A stretch of 40,506 nucleotides of DNA, from positions 1 to 40,506 of the forward strand of contig NZ_JANDBD010000009.1 of the NCBI RefSeq assembly GCF_024320865.1. Reading direction: 5' to 3'. The notes under the pieces are model-generated. The model made no database searches. It was not told where the DNA came from and saw only the letters and a program-made list of their open reading frames with translations. Position numbers and translations under genes: made by a program. Positions 1 through 7,505 of this stretch are shown here, piece by piece. Source of the stretch: Mycolicibacterium arenosum (GTDB lineage Bacteria > Actinomycetota > Actinomycetes > Mycobacteriales > Mycobacteriaceae). Position 1 is the first letter of the stretch, and each line of letters starts with the position of its first letter.

Positions 1-2
1 AA

Positions 3-1184
3 CTCAGGGGCTGGGGTGCGAAGTCACTGGATCAGACCGACGCCGACATCGACGCCCTGATCCTGCGTCACGACCCGCACGCGGTGCGCCGCGTGCAGGA
101 CGTCGTGCGTTCCACCGGCGTCAGCGTGGACACCGAGAAGGCCACCGGGGTGTCCCGCATCGAGGCCACGGTCGAGGCGACCGACGGGGCGGCGTTCGAG
201 CGGCGCGTCGAGCTGCTGGCCCGCACCGTGTGCGACCGCGACCCCCGCACCGCCGATCAACGCCGCGCGGCCGCGGTCGGGGCGATGGGCTTCGGCTGGG
301 ACCGGCTGCCCTGCCTGTGCGAGACCGACGGCTGCGCCGCGGCGAGCCGACCGGCCGTCGGCGGGGTCGTCATCCACGTCATCACCCGCCGCGACACCCT
401 CCACGGCACCACCGATCAACCACCCCCGGACCCCGAACCCGAACCACCCGCCGACGTTCCCGCCGGGGATCTGACCGCTCAGCGCCGCGGCCTGGTCGGT
501 GAGCAGCCGCGGATGCTGTCCAAACCGTTGCGCGAGTACACCATCACCGAACTCGTCGACGAGGTCAGCGCCGACCGCGGCCAGCACTGCCCCGCCTCAC
601 CGGGGGTGATCCTGGGCGGCCCGGTGCTGCCGGCACCGGTGATCGCGCGGCTGGCGATGCACGCCACCGTCACGGACCTGATCCATCCGGGTCACGCCCC
701 ACCCGAACCGCGCTACCGGCCCTCCCGACAACTCGCCGACTTCGTCAAGGCGCGGGATCTGAGGTGCCGTCAGCCCGGCTGCACCCGCGACATCGACGAC
801 CTCGACCACACCATCCCCTACCCGTGGGGGCCGACGTGCGCGTCGAACCTGGCCGGGTTCTGCCGCGAGCACCATCTGCTCAAGACGTTCTTCCCCGGCT
901 GGTCGAGCGTGCAGTACCCCGACGGGCGGATCGTGTTCACCGACCCCGACGCACAGAGCTCCACCAGCTACCCGGGCAGCCGACTGCTCTTCGGTGAACT
1001 CTGCGACCCCACCGCACCGGCCGCCACCCGCGGGACCCCACCACCGAAACACACCGCGGGCCTGACCATGCCCACACGCGCGATCACCCGAAAACAGGCC
1101 CGCGACAAGCGCATCGACGACGAACGCGAACGCAACGCCCCCCGGGCCGAGCAGTACCTCCGCGACACCATCCCACCGTTCTAA
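3..1184 (+). CDS. DUF222/HNH endonuclease domain protein (13E12 repeat family), 5' truncated
   Basis: The reading frame is open to the left edge, so the N-terminus lies outside the window; the first in-window codons read LRGWGAKSLDQTDADID. The C-terminal third carries an HNH-type metal-binding signature: a CRQPGC knuckle, then DIDDLDHTIPY, then a FCREHH motif. This is the arrangement of the mycobacterial 13E12 family, in which an N-terminal DUF222 region precedes the HNH nuclease. In M. tuberculosis the family is multicopy, several members carry SOS boxes, and one acts as a prophage attachment target (family knowledge). Nuclease activity is inferred from the intact Cys/His residues. The internal GTG at position 84 would only be a start if the gene were truncated; continued homology upstream of it argues against that. 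The gene ends 6 bases before the convergent SDR gene. Confidence 0.85.
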   Translation, partial: LRGWGAKSLDQTDADIDALILRHDPHAVRRVQDVVRSTGVSVDTEKATGVSRIEATVEATDGAAFERRVELLARTVCDRDPRTADQRRAAAVGAMGFGWDRLPCLCETDGCAAASRPAVGGVVIHVITRRDTLHGTTDQPPPDPEPEPPADVPAGDLTAQRRGLVGEQPRMLSKPLREYTITELVDEVSADRGQHCPASPGVILGGPVLPAPVIARLAMHATVTDLIHPGHAPPEPRYRPSRQLADFVKARDLRCRQPGCTRDIDDLDHTIPYPWGPTCASNLAGFCREHHLLKTFFPGWSSVQYPDGRIVFTDPDAQSSTSYPGSRLLFGELCDPTAPAATRGTPPPKHTAGLTMPTRAITRKQARDKRIDDERERNAPRAEQYLRDTIPPF

Positions 1185-1190
1185 AGCTGC

Positions 1191-2210
1191 TCAGCCGGCC
1201 TGCTTGCTCTTGCGCTTCGCCTCCCGAAGGCCCACCCAGAAGGCGGCCGCCTCGCGGATCGAATCCTCGACGGGCCTTGGCTCCCAACCGAGTTCGCGGC
1301 GCGCCTTGCTGCAGTCGACCGGTGCCTCCGCCCGCATCAGCCGCAGTGATCCCAGCGACAACTGTTCGTCGGTGCCCGTCAGCCTGGCTTTGAGGCTGCC
1401 CAACGCCGCCATGGTCCAGGACACCGGCAGTGGCATCGACTTGGTGGGGGCGGGCACCCCCGCGGCCTCAGCGGCGATCCGGACGACGTCGGCGTTGCTG
1501 ATCATCCGCTCCGAGATCAGGTACCGCTCCCCGACGCGGCCCTTCTCGGCGGCCAGGATCATGGCCCGCGCGGCGTCGTCGATGCCGACCGCCTCCAGTT
1601 CGATGCCCGCCATCACGAACGGCAACTTGCCGAATGCGGCACCCGCGATGATCGCGCCGTGCGGGGTCCGTCCCCAGTCCCCCGCGCCGTACGTCGTCGA
1701 CACACACAGGGCGACGGCGGGCAGGCCGTGCTCGCGGACGTAGTCCATAACGAGGTTCTCGGCCTGCACCCGCGACCGCACGTACGGCGTGAGCGGTGCG
1801 AGGTCGGTGATCACGTCCTCCTCGGTCGCCACCCTTCCCCGCTTGCGTCCGACGGTGACGTAGCTGCTGGTGAAGACGAACCGATGCAGGCCGGCATCTT
1901 TCGCGATGTCGAGCACGTTGCGGGTGCCCGCGACGTTGGTGTGGAACAGCGGCGCCGGGTCCTTCAGCCAGCCCCTGGTGTCGACGACGCAGTAGTAGAC
2001 GTCGCCGCAGCCGGCCATCGCATCGCGCAGCACATCGTCGTTCCAGATGTCGCCGACGAACCGCGTGACCTTCAGGTCGTCGATGCCGATCGTGCCGGCG
2101 CCGTCGCGCACCATGACGCGGACGTCGTGCCCGTCGTTCACCAACTGCCGCGTGACGTGCGAGCCGAGGTAGCCGTTGGCGCCGATCACGAGGACGGGGC
2201 GCGAGGTCAC
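1191..2210 (-). CDS. Extended SDR / NAD-dependent epimerase-dehydratase, Rv0139-like
   Basis: A 339-residue oxidoreductase with an N-terminal Rossmann motif (VIGANGYLGSHV, residues 8-19) and the extended-SDR fold typical of 3-beta-HSD/epimerase proteins. I chose the GTG at 2210 because it overlaps the TGA of the upstream NTF2-like gene (GTGA) and sits directly before the Rossmann strand; the open frame upstream of it is non-homologous read-through. The catalytic YxxxK is YVRSR here (Tyr143, Arg147), so the usual Lys is replaced by Arg. Length and neighbours resemble M. tuberculosis Rv0139. It is cotranscribed with the NTF2-like gene behind a KstR-type operator, which points to a steroid or lipid substrate. 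That role is inferred; the substrate is unknown. Confidence 0.85.
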   Translation of the reverse strand: MTSRPVLVIGANGYLGSHVTRQLVNDGHDVRVMVRDGAGTIGIDDLKVTRFVGDIWNDDVLRDAMAGCGDVYYCVVDTRGWLKDPAPLFHTNVAGTRNVLDIAKDAGLHRFVFTSSYVTVGRKRGRVATEEDVITDLAPLTPYVRSRVQAENLVMDYVREHGLPAVALCVSTTYGAGDWGRTPHGAIIAGAAFGKLPFVMAGIELEAVGIDDAARAMILAAEKGRVGERYLISERMISNADVVRIAAEAAGVPAPTKSMPLPVSWTMAALGSLKARLTGTDEQLSLGSLRLMRAEAPVDCSKARRELGWEPRPVEDSIREAAAFWVGLREAKRKSKQAG

Positions 2211-2725
2211 CTGGTTCCCCCAGACGTCCCACCGAACTTCGCCATCCACTCGGCCGCGACATCGGGCAGGTTGCCGAGTTCCTCGGCCTTTCGGCACCAT
2301 TTGATCGTCGCCTTCACGAAGCGCAGCGGGTTGTAGACGTCCTCCTGCTGTTTCCACTTCCCGTCGCCGGCGTAGGTGATGATCGAGATGTTGGTGGCGC
2401 TGATGATCGTGCCGTCACCGGGGTCGCGCATCGGGTTGTCGAGTTCGCAGATGATCCGTCCCGTCGGCGCGTCGATCACCGACCAGCGCGACGGGAACGA
2501 CGTCATGTAGCTGCCGGGGAACGTCTCCATGGTCTGCCAGATCCACGGTCGCACCTGCTCGCGGCCGCGCATCGTGCCCGCGGCGTGCTCGATGTAGAGG
2601 ACGTCGTCCGTGTACTGGTCAACCCACGGATCCCAGTCCCTGGTGCGGGCGGCATCGTCGACCGTCCGCTCGAACCGCGCGAATGCCTCGACCAGCTCGT
2701 CGTGGCTGAAAGTGCTACCCGTCAC
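2207..2725 (-). CDS. NTF2-like / SnoaL-type protein, Rv0138-like
   Basis: A 172-residue protein of the NTF2-like alpha+beta cone-barrel superfamily. The pattern is an N-terminal helix (DELVEAFARFERTVDDAARTRDW), a WVDQYTDDVLYIEHAAGTMRGREQVRPWI stretch typical of SnoaL-like proteins, and C-terminal strands. Members act as small ketosteroid-isomerase-like or polyketide cyclase-like enzymes or as ligand-binding partners; nothing in the sequence fixes the reaction. The GTG start at 2725 lies 9 bases from a perfect KstR-type palindrome. The stop overlaps the SDR start (GTGA), so the two are translationally coupled. The pairing resembles Rv0138-Rv0139. A role in sterol side-chain or ring catabolism is inferred from the operator and partner. 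Confidence 0.8.
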   Translation of the reverse strand: MTGSTFSHDELVEAFARFERTVDDAARTRDWDPWVDQYTDDVLYIEHAAGTMRGREQVRPWIWQTMETFPGSYMTSFPSRWSVIDAPTGRIICELDNPMRDPGDGTIISATNISIITYAGDGKWKQQEDVYNPLRFVKATIKWCRKAEELGNLPDVAAEWMAKFGGTSGGTR

Positions 2726-2734
2726 ACCCAGAAC

Positions 2735-2748
2735 TAGAACACGTTCTA
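2735..2748. promoter_or_regulatory. KstR-type operator (TnnAACnnGTTnnA)
   Basis: TAGAACACGTTCTA is a perfect 14-base palindrome and fits the published mycobacterial KstR consensus TnnAACnnGTTnnA at every fixed position. KstR is the TetR-type repressor of cholesterol catabolism. The site lies between the leftward NTF2-SDR operon (start at 2725) and the rightward alpha/beta hydrolase (first possible start at 2756), so it could control both. Repressor binding is inferred. Confidence 0.85.
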
Positions 2749-2755
2749 CCCGACC

Positions 2756-3691
2756 TTGTCGAGCAGTCGTATTGTCACTCGCGTGAATATCGTGCGCGTG
2801 CTCGCCGTCGGCGCCGCGGCGGCCATGGTGAGCGCGCCGGTCGCCAATGCCGAGGACACGGCCGGCCTCGTCGACATCGGCGGCGGCCGCAGTCTGTTCC
2901 TCGACTGTCAGGGAACCGGCTCACCCACGGTGTTCGTCATCCCCGGCAAGGGCAGCTACGCGGAGGCCTGGAACGCGGCGGTCGTTCCCGACGACCCCGT
3001 CCGCTCGCTGCCCTACGACGCCATCGAGCGGGCCACCATCGAGCCGAGCCCCACCGCCGCTCAGCCGCTCGTCGCGAAGACGACCCGCATCTGCGTCTAC
3101 GACCGGCCGAACACCCGGCCCGACGGTGCCGATCAGTCGACTCCGGTGGCGCAGCCGCACACCGTCCAATCCGACGTCGACGACGTGGTGAGACTGATCG
3201 ACGCCGCGGGGCTGACGACGCCGATGGTGTTCGTCGCACACTCCTACGGCGGCTTGGTGCTGGACCTGCTGGCCCGCCAACACCCGGAGCTCGTCAGCGG
3301 TCTGGTGTTCACCGAGCCGACGTCCGAATTCCTCTGGCGCCTCGGCCGACCCGACCAGAACACGGCGTTCAACGTGGACGGACAGGCCGGCTCGCCGGGC
3401 GAGGAGGCGATCCTCGCCGAGGACGCGTTCGCGACCCTCGCGACGGCGCCCCCGCTGCCACGGGTTCCCGCGATCGTGCTCAGCGCCGACAAGTTCGCGG
3501 ACCCGGCGATCCTCAAGCCGGACAACTACACCCAGGCGCAGATCCACCAGGCCAACGACATGCTGGCCGCTGCTCTCGGCACCACGAACGTGATCGTTCC
3601 GGCCACCGGGCACAACCAGATGCTGTACCAGCCACAGGCGGTTGCTGACGAAATCGTGACGGTCGTCGACGAGGTCCGTAACGGGAACTAA
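2756..3691 (+). CDS. Secreted alpha/beta hydrolase
   Basis: A serine hydrolase of up to 311 residues. It starts with a basic/hydrophobic signal peptide (VRVLAVGAAAAMVSAPVANA, likely cleaved after ANA) followed by an alpha/beta-hydrolase domain. The nucleophile elbow is AHSYGG (Ser163) and the catalytic His is in ATGHNQ (His286); an acidic residue in the segment around 240-250 (LSADKFADP) could complete the triad. Numbering is from the TTG at 2756. The GTG at 2783 is an attractive alternative because it leaves room for a promoter next to the KstR-type box and still keeps the signal peptide. Export suggests an extracytoplasmic ester or lipid substrate; which one cannot be told. The divergent operator may place it in the steroid regulon. 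Confidence 0.8.
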   Translation: MSSSRIVTRVNIVRVLAVGAAAAMVSAPVANAEDTAGLVDIGGGRSLFLDCQGTGSPTVFVIPGKGSYAEAWNAAVVPDDPVRSLPYDAIERATIEPSPTAAQPLVAKTTRICVYDRPNTRPDGADQSTPVAQPHTVQSDVDDVVRLIDAAGLTTPMVFVAHSYGGLVLDLLARQHPELVSGLVFTEPTSEFLWRLGRPDQNTAFNVDGQAGSPGEEAILAEDAFATLATAPPLPRVPAIVLSADKFADPAILKPDNYTQAQIHQANDMLAAALGTTNVIVPATGHNQMLYQPQAVADEIVTVVDEVRNGN

Positions 3692-3737
3692 CCCGATGCC
3701 ACTCCAGGTTGTAGAGATGCCAACCTTAGGAGGACCA

Positions 3738-4196
3738 GTGGCAAGGGAGTACATCAAGAATCCAGCGGCCGTGAACGCGCTCTCGCCCGAGCAGTACCAC
3801 GTGACGCAGGAGAGCGGCACCGAGCGTCCGTTCACCGGCGAGTACTGGGACAACCACGAGCCCGGCATCTACGTCGACGTGGTCTCGGGGGAACCGCTGT
3901 TCGCCTCGACCGACAAGTTCGAAAGCGGTAGCGGCTGGCCGAGCTTCACCCGGCCCATCGAACCTGCGAACGTGATCTCCAAGCGCGACTTCAGTCACCT
4001 GATGGTCCGCACCGAGGTGCGCTCCGCCAACGGCGACAGCCACCTCGGACACGTCTTCAAGGACGGGCCCCGCGAAGCGGGAGGCTTGCGCTACTGCATC
4101 AACTCGGCTTCGCTGAAGTTCATCCACCTCGACGACCTCGAGTCACAGGGGTACGGCGAGTACACCAAGCTCTTCAAGAAGGAGGCTCAGGCATGA
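3738..4196 (+). CDS. msrB: Peptide-methionine (R)-S-oxide reductase MsrB
   Basis: Reduces methionine-R-sulfoxide in proteins. The 152-residue protein has the MsrB core: GSGWPSF (65-70), a histidine pair in SHLGHVF (101-107) and the catalytic Cys in RYCINS (Cys120). I chose the GTG at 3738 because AGGAGG lies immediately upstream (3729-3734); the in-frame ATG at 3696 is less likely. The protein contains only this one cysteine: the CxxC zinc pairs of many MsrBs and any resolving Cys are absent, so it should depend on direct reduction by a partner thiol. The stop overlaps the msrA start (ATGA), so both stereo-specific reductases are made together. In M. tuberculosis, msrA and msrB are not adjacent as far as I recall. 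Confidence 0.93.
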   Translation: MAREYIKNPAAVNALSPEQYHVTQESGTERPFTGEYWDNHEPGIYVDVVSGEPLFASTDKFESGSGWPSFTRPIEPANVISKRDFSHLMVRTEVRSANGDSHLGHVFKDGPREAGGLRYCINSASLKFIHLDDLESQGYGEYTKLFKKEAQA

Positions 4197-4702
4197 GCGA
4201 GAACAAGAAGGCGATCCTGGCCGGCGGTTGCTTCTGGGGCATGCAGGATCTGATCCGCAGGCAGCCCGGCGTGGTCGACACGCGAGTCGGCTACACCGGC
4301 GGCCAGAACGCCAACGCCACGTACCGGAATCATCCGGGTCACGCCGAGGCGATCGAGATCACCTACGACCCCGCGCAGACCGACTTCCGCGCCCTGCTGG
4401 AGTTCTTCTTCCAGATCCACGATCCGAGCACTAAGGATCGGCAGGGCAACGATCGCGGGTCGAGCTACCGATCGGCGATCTTCTACGTCGACGACGAGCA
4501 GAAGCAGGTCGCGCTGGACACCATCGCCGACGTCGACGCGTCGGGCCTGTGGCCGGGCAAGGTCGTCACCGAGGTGACGCCGGCGAGCGACTTCTGGGAG
4601 GCGGAACCCGAGCATCAGGACTACCTGCTGCGCATCCCCAACGGGTACACCTGCCACTTCCCGCGGCCCGGCTGGAAGCTGCCCAAGCGCGCCGAGGTCT
4701 GA
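4193..4702 (+). CDS. msrA: Peptide-methionine (S)-S-oxide reductase MsrA
   Basis: Reduces methionine-S-sulfoxide, repairing oxidised proteins in the cytoplasm. The GGCFWG motif at residues 11-16 holds the catalytic Cys13, and GYTGG plus the central EAIEITYDP and DRGSSYRSAIF blocks are standard for MsrA. A second Cys near the C-terminus (NGYTCHF, Cys154) could act as the resolving cysteine. The 169-residue length is usual for the short actinobacterial form. The ATG overlaps the msrB stop by 4 bases. The gene corresponds in position to Rv0137c, next to cyp138. It ends in front of a strong bidirectional stem-loop. Confidence 0.95.
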   Translation: MSENKKAILAGGCFWGMQDLIRRQPGVVDTRVGYTGGQNANATYRNHPGHAEAIEITYDPAQTDFRALLEFFFQIHDPSTKDRQGNDRGSSYRSAIFYVDDEQKQVALDTIADVDASGLWPGKVVTEVTPASDFWEAEPEHQDYLLRIPNGYTCHFPRPGWKLPKRAEV

Positions 4703-4707
4703 TCGAA

Positions 4708-4742
4708 CTGCCGCGGCGCTCCCTCTCCGAGCGCCGCGGCAG
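4708..4742. terminator. Bidirectional stem-loop between convergent msrA and cyp138
   Basis: CTGCCGCGGCGCT (4708-4720) pairs perfectly with AGCGCCGCGGCAG (4730-4742), giving a 13-bp GC-rich stem with a 9-base loop. It starts 6 bases after the msrA stop and lies downstream of the convergent P450 gene. There is no U tract, as is common for mycobacterial stem-loop terminators. Confidence 0.75.
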
Positions 4743-4809
4743 CTCACGCCGGTAGGTCTCGGTCAAGGCTAAGTCGCCGTAACGGCGGAGCCGCGCACCA
4801 ATTCTCGGG

Positions 4810-6177
4810 CTAGCCGCCCAGCACCGTCGTCCGGCGGCGGAGCACCACTCTGCCGCCGGCCTTCGGCTGGTAGGCGACGCCACGGTTGAACAGCTTCTCG
4901 TCGGGCGCGGTGGTCGTGTCGAGCACGAAGTGGCGCAACACCGTTCGCAGCACGACGTCCATCTCGACGTTGGCGAACACCGCGCCGACACAGCGCCTGG
5001 TGCCGCCGCCGTACGGCATGAACGACAGCGCCGACGGTTTGTTGTCGATGAAGCGCTGCGGGTCGAATCGCTCGGGGTGCTCGAAAGCATCTGCACCGCT
5101 GTGCAACTGGTTGATCGGGACGACCATCGAGTATCCGCGCGGCACCGTCCACTCGCCGAGCTGGAACTCATCTGCGTAGACGTGCCTGCCCGCGAAGTCG
5201 ATCACGGTGCGTGACCGCTGCACTTCGAGGATCACCGCCTGGCGGTACTCGTTGTCGTCAGTGCCCGCCTCGGCGACGAGCTTCGCGAGCACCTCGGGGT
5301 GGCGGGTGACGCGCTCGAAGGCCCACGCCAGCGTCGCTGCGGTGGTCTCGTGTCCCGCTGCGAGCAGCGTCAGCAACTCGTCGCCGATGTCGCGGTTGGA
5401 CATCGTCGATCCGTCCTCGTAGGTGCTGCGCAACAGCAGGGTCAGGACGTCGTCACGCGACTCGAAGTCGGGGTCCGCCTTGACCTTTGCGATCAGCCGG
5501 TCGATCGTCTCGTCGTACGTGCGCCGATAGCGCGCGAGCTTGCCCCACGGGCTGAAGCGGCCGTACGTCCGCGACGGCGAGGGCAGCACCGCCAGCCGCG
5601 ACCCGAGCGTCACCCACGGCGGGATGATGCGGCGCAGTTCGTCGAGTTGCTCGCCGTCGGCACCGAACACCGCGCGCAGGATGGTGTTGAGCGTGACCCG
5701 CATCATCGGGTCCAGGGTTTCGAACTCGCGCCCCTCGGGCCACGACGCCGACTCCCGCAGCGTCTCCTCCTCGAAGATGCGCTCGTAGTTCTTGATGCTC
5801 TTGCCGTGAAACGGCGGGGTCAGCAGACGGCGTCGGCGCTTGTGCTCGACGCCGTCGAGCGCGAACACCGAACCGGGCCCCAGGATGCGGCTGAGGTTCG
5901 GCTGGATGTTGCCGACGTCGGCGGTGTTCGCGGTGAAGAGTTGTTTCACCAACTGGGGGTCGGTGACGAACACCGTGGGCCCGAACACCGGCATGTGCAG
6001 GGTGAACACGCTCCCGAACCGCCGGGCGGCGTACCACGTGAGCCACTGCCGGTTCACGGCGAACCCCACGCCCTGGAGGAACTTCGGGATCCGCGGCGCG
6101 GGCGGCGTCTTCAGCGGATGCGGCGCGGGTGCGGCGGGCGCATCGGACGATGGTTCGGCATTCAGCGTTTCTGTCAC
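4810..6177 (-). CDS. cyp138: Cytochrome P450, CYP138 family
   Basis: A 455-residue P450 with all signature elements: oxygen-activating I-helix AGHETT, K-helix ExxR (EVQR), and heme-binding PYGGGTRRCVG with the thiolate Cys near residue 396. Long shared stretches such as GNIQPNLSR, ALDGVEHKRRRRLL and PPFHGKS match what I recall of M. tuberculosis CYP138 (Rv0136), and the divergent TetR reproduces the Rv0135c-Rv0136 arrangement. I place the start at the GTG at 6177. The longer frame from 6225 would make the operator palindromes at 6199-6251 coding, which is unlikely. The substrate of CYP138 is not known. Expression is probably controlled by the divergent TetR. Confidence 0.88.
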   Translation of the reverse strand: MTETLNAEPSSDAPAAPAPHPLKTPPAPRIPKFLQGVGFAVNRQWLTWYAARRFGSVFTLHMPVFGPTVFVTDPQLVKQLFTANTADVGNIQPNLSRILGPGSVFALDGVEHKRRRRLLTPPFHGKSIKNYERIFEEETLRESASWPEGREFETLDPMMRVTLNTILRAVFGADGEQLDELRRIIPPWVTLGSRLAVLPSPSRTYGRFSPWGKLARYRRTYDETIDRLIAKVKADPDFESRDDVLTLLLRSTYEDGSTMSNRDIGDELLTLLAAGHETTAATLAWAFERVTRHPEVLAKLVAEAGTDDNEYRQAVILEVQRSRTVIDFAGRHVYADEFQLGEWTVPRGYSMVVPINQLHSGADAFEHPERFDPQRFIDNKPSALSFMPYGGGTRRCVGAVFANVEMDVVLRTVLRHFVLDTTTAPDEKLFNRGVAYQPKAGGRVVLRRRTTVLGG

Positions 6178-6198
6178 GGCGCGCTCCAGCGGTAGGTT

Positions 6199-6216
6199 TG
6201 GTACTGCGATGTACCA
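6199..6216. promoter_or_regulatory. Inverted repeat, likely TetR operator 1
   Basis: TGGTAC-TGCGAT-GTACCA is a perfect 6-bp inverted repeat with a 6-base spacer, 22 bases upstream of the chosen cyp138 start. It shares the GTAC core with the second site at 6225-6251, which suggests one regulator binds both. Confidence 0.65.
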
Positions 6217-6224
6217 CAGCTTCA

Positions 6225-6251
6225 TCCGGTACGGTACCGGGTGGTACCGGA
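6225..6251. promoter_or_regulatory. Nested inverted repeats, likely TetR operator 2
   Basis: CCGGTAC at 6226-6232 can pair with GTACCGG at 6234-6240 (1-base spacer) or with a second GTACCGG at 6244-6250, and the flanking T and A extend the outer repeat. The site lies between cyp138 and tetR and should cover both promoters. Two overlapping alternative dyads in 27 bases suggest cooperative binding of dimers. Confidence 0.65.
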
Positions 6252-6275
6252 CGAGCGCAAGGGTTGTGAGGTGAC

Positions 6276-6887
6276 GTGGTGACGACCGCAGTCGGCGATG
6301 CCGCGCGAACCGCGTCGGGTGACGTCTTCCGCACCCGCCTCCTCGAGGGCCTCGCGCAGTCGATCGTGGAGCGCGGCTACCGCGAGACGACGGTCGCCGA
6401 CATCGTGCGCCACGCGAAGACCAGCAAGCGCACGTTCTACGACCAGTTCGCCAGCAAGGAGGAGTGCTTTATCGACCTGCTGCGCACCAACAACACCGAC
6501 ATGATCGTCGGCATCCGGGATGCGGTCGATCCCGACTCCACGCCGCCCGAGCAGGTGCACGCCGCGCTCGGCGCGTACATCGACCACATCTCGTCGCGGC
6601 CGGCGATCACGCTGAGCTGGATTCGCGAGGCCCCGGCACTCGGCGAATCCGCGCGGGCACTGCATCGCCTAGCGATGGATCACCTCTCGGACATGCTGGT
6701 GGCCATCAGCACCAGCCCCGGTTTTCAAAAGGCCGGGCTCGCACCGGTTTCCCGTGAGCTGGCGCTGATCCTGCTGGGCGGGCTGCGCGAGCTCACCGCC
6801 TCCTACGTGGAGGACGGGCGCGACGTCCGCGGTATCGCCGAGGCGTCGGAGGCCGCCACCATCGCGATGCTCGGGCTGGTCGCCTAG
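6276..6887 (+). CDS. TetR-family regulator divergent from cyp138 (Rv0135c-like)
   Basis: A 203-residue regulator with an N-terminal TetR helix-turn-helix: ERGYRETTVADIVRHAKTSKRTFYDQFASKEE at about residues 32-63, including the typical TFYxxFxSKEE end. The C-terminal helical half is the ligand/dimer domain and gives no ligand clue. It is divergent from cyp138 across about 98 bases containing GTAC-core palindromes, so autoregulation together with cyp138 repression is the likely arrangement. The start could be the GTG at 6276 or the next GTG at 6279. Its stop overlaps the convergent second tetR by 4 bases. Confidence 0.88.
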   Translation: MVTTAVGDAARTASGDVFRTRLLEGLAQSIVERGYRETTVADIVRHAKTSKRTFYDQFASKEECFIDLLRTNNTDMIVGIRDAVDPDSTPPEQVHAALGAYIDHISSRPAITLSWIREAPALGESARALHRLAMDHLSDMLVAISTSPGFQKAGLAPVSRELALILLGGLRELTASYVEDGRDVRGIAEASEAATIAMLGLVA

Positions 6888-7453
6888 CTGAGCATCAGGC
6901 GCGCCGACTTCTCCAGGCGCGCAGCGATGTCTCCGTACGACGCGTAGCCCATGCCCGCGCGCACCAGTGCTCCGGAGTAGAGCATCTCGAGCGAGTCGAT
7001 GACATCGGGATCGGTGCCGGGGCCCAGCGCCGAGGCCAACCGCTCCCTGATGTCCCGGCCGATCCGCTGCCTGAGCACGTCGACGTCGGGATCGCGACCG
7101 AGCAGCGCCGACGTCACCGCGCCCGCGAACTCGGGTTCGTCGGCCATCAGCATCGCGATGTGCCGCAGCACGTCGACGACCCTGGTGGCCGGATCGCCGG
7201 AATCATGCGGGGCGGGCGGTGCCGCGGCCAGTCGACGCCAGAAGACCTCGGCGACGAGGTGCTCCTTGGAGGAGAAGTACGTGTACGCCGTGGCCGCCCC
7301 GACACCCGCCTCCGCGGCGACGCGGCGCACGGTGAGACCGGCGAATCCCTCGCGATTCAGGAGGTCAACCGCGGCGTGGGAAAGGCGATCGACGGTGTCG
7401 GCCTGCTTCGCGGTCAGACGGCGCCGAGTCGACTCCAAAGTCGGATCGGACAC
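6884..7453 (-). CDS. TetR-family regulator, probable controller of the adjacent glycan island
   Basis: A 189-residue TetR protein with the N-terminal HTH LLNREGFAGLTVRRVAAEAGVGAATAYTYFSSKEHL (about 32-66). The C-terminal half is a ligand domain without recognisable specificity. It starts at the GTG at 7453 and is divergent from the SAM methyltransferase at 7506. A GGACACGTGTC palindrome overlaps its start region, and a closely related palindrome lies in front of the glycosyltransferase operon at 11217. I infer that this regulator controls both flanks of the 7506-11181 island. Confidence 0.87.
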   Translation of the reverse strand: MSDPTLESTRRRLTAKQADTVDRLSHAAVDLLNREGFAGLTVRRVAAEAGVGAATAYTYFSSKEHLVAEVFWRRLAAAPPAPHDSGDPATRVVDVLRHIAMLMADEPEFAGAVTSALLGRDPDVDVLRQRIGRDIRERLASALGPGTDPDVIDSLEMLYSGALVRAGMGYASYGDIAARLEKSARLMLS

Positions 7454-7462
7454 GTGTCTGGA
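7447..7462. promoter_or_regulatory. Palindromic motif GGACACGTGTC between tetR and methyltransferase
   Basis: CGGACACGTGTCTGGA contains a perfect GACACGTGTC palindrome. The 16-base core GGACAyGTGTCyrGAC is shared at 13 fixed positions with the site at 11217-11234 in front of the glycosyltransferase operon. It overlaps the start codon of the leftward tetR and lies 44 bases upstream of the methyltransferase start. I read it as a TetR operator for autoregulation; binding is inferred. Confidence 0.5.
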
Positions 7463-7505
7463 CGCTACTACAACACCCTGTCACCGGCAACGGTAAGTTG
7501 GCCGC

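Noticed and set aside
5299..6195. Open frame of about 298 codons antisense to cyp138
   Set aside because: Composition is that of a GC-rich shadow frame, and all P450 motifs lie on the other strand.
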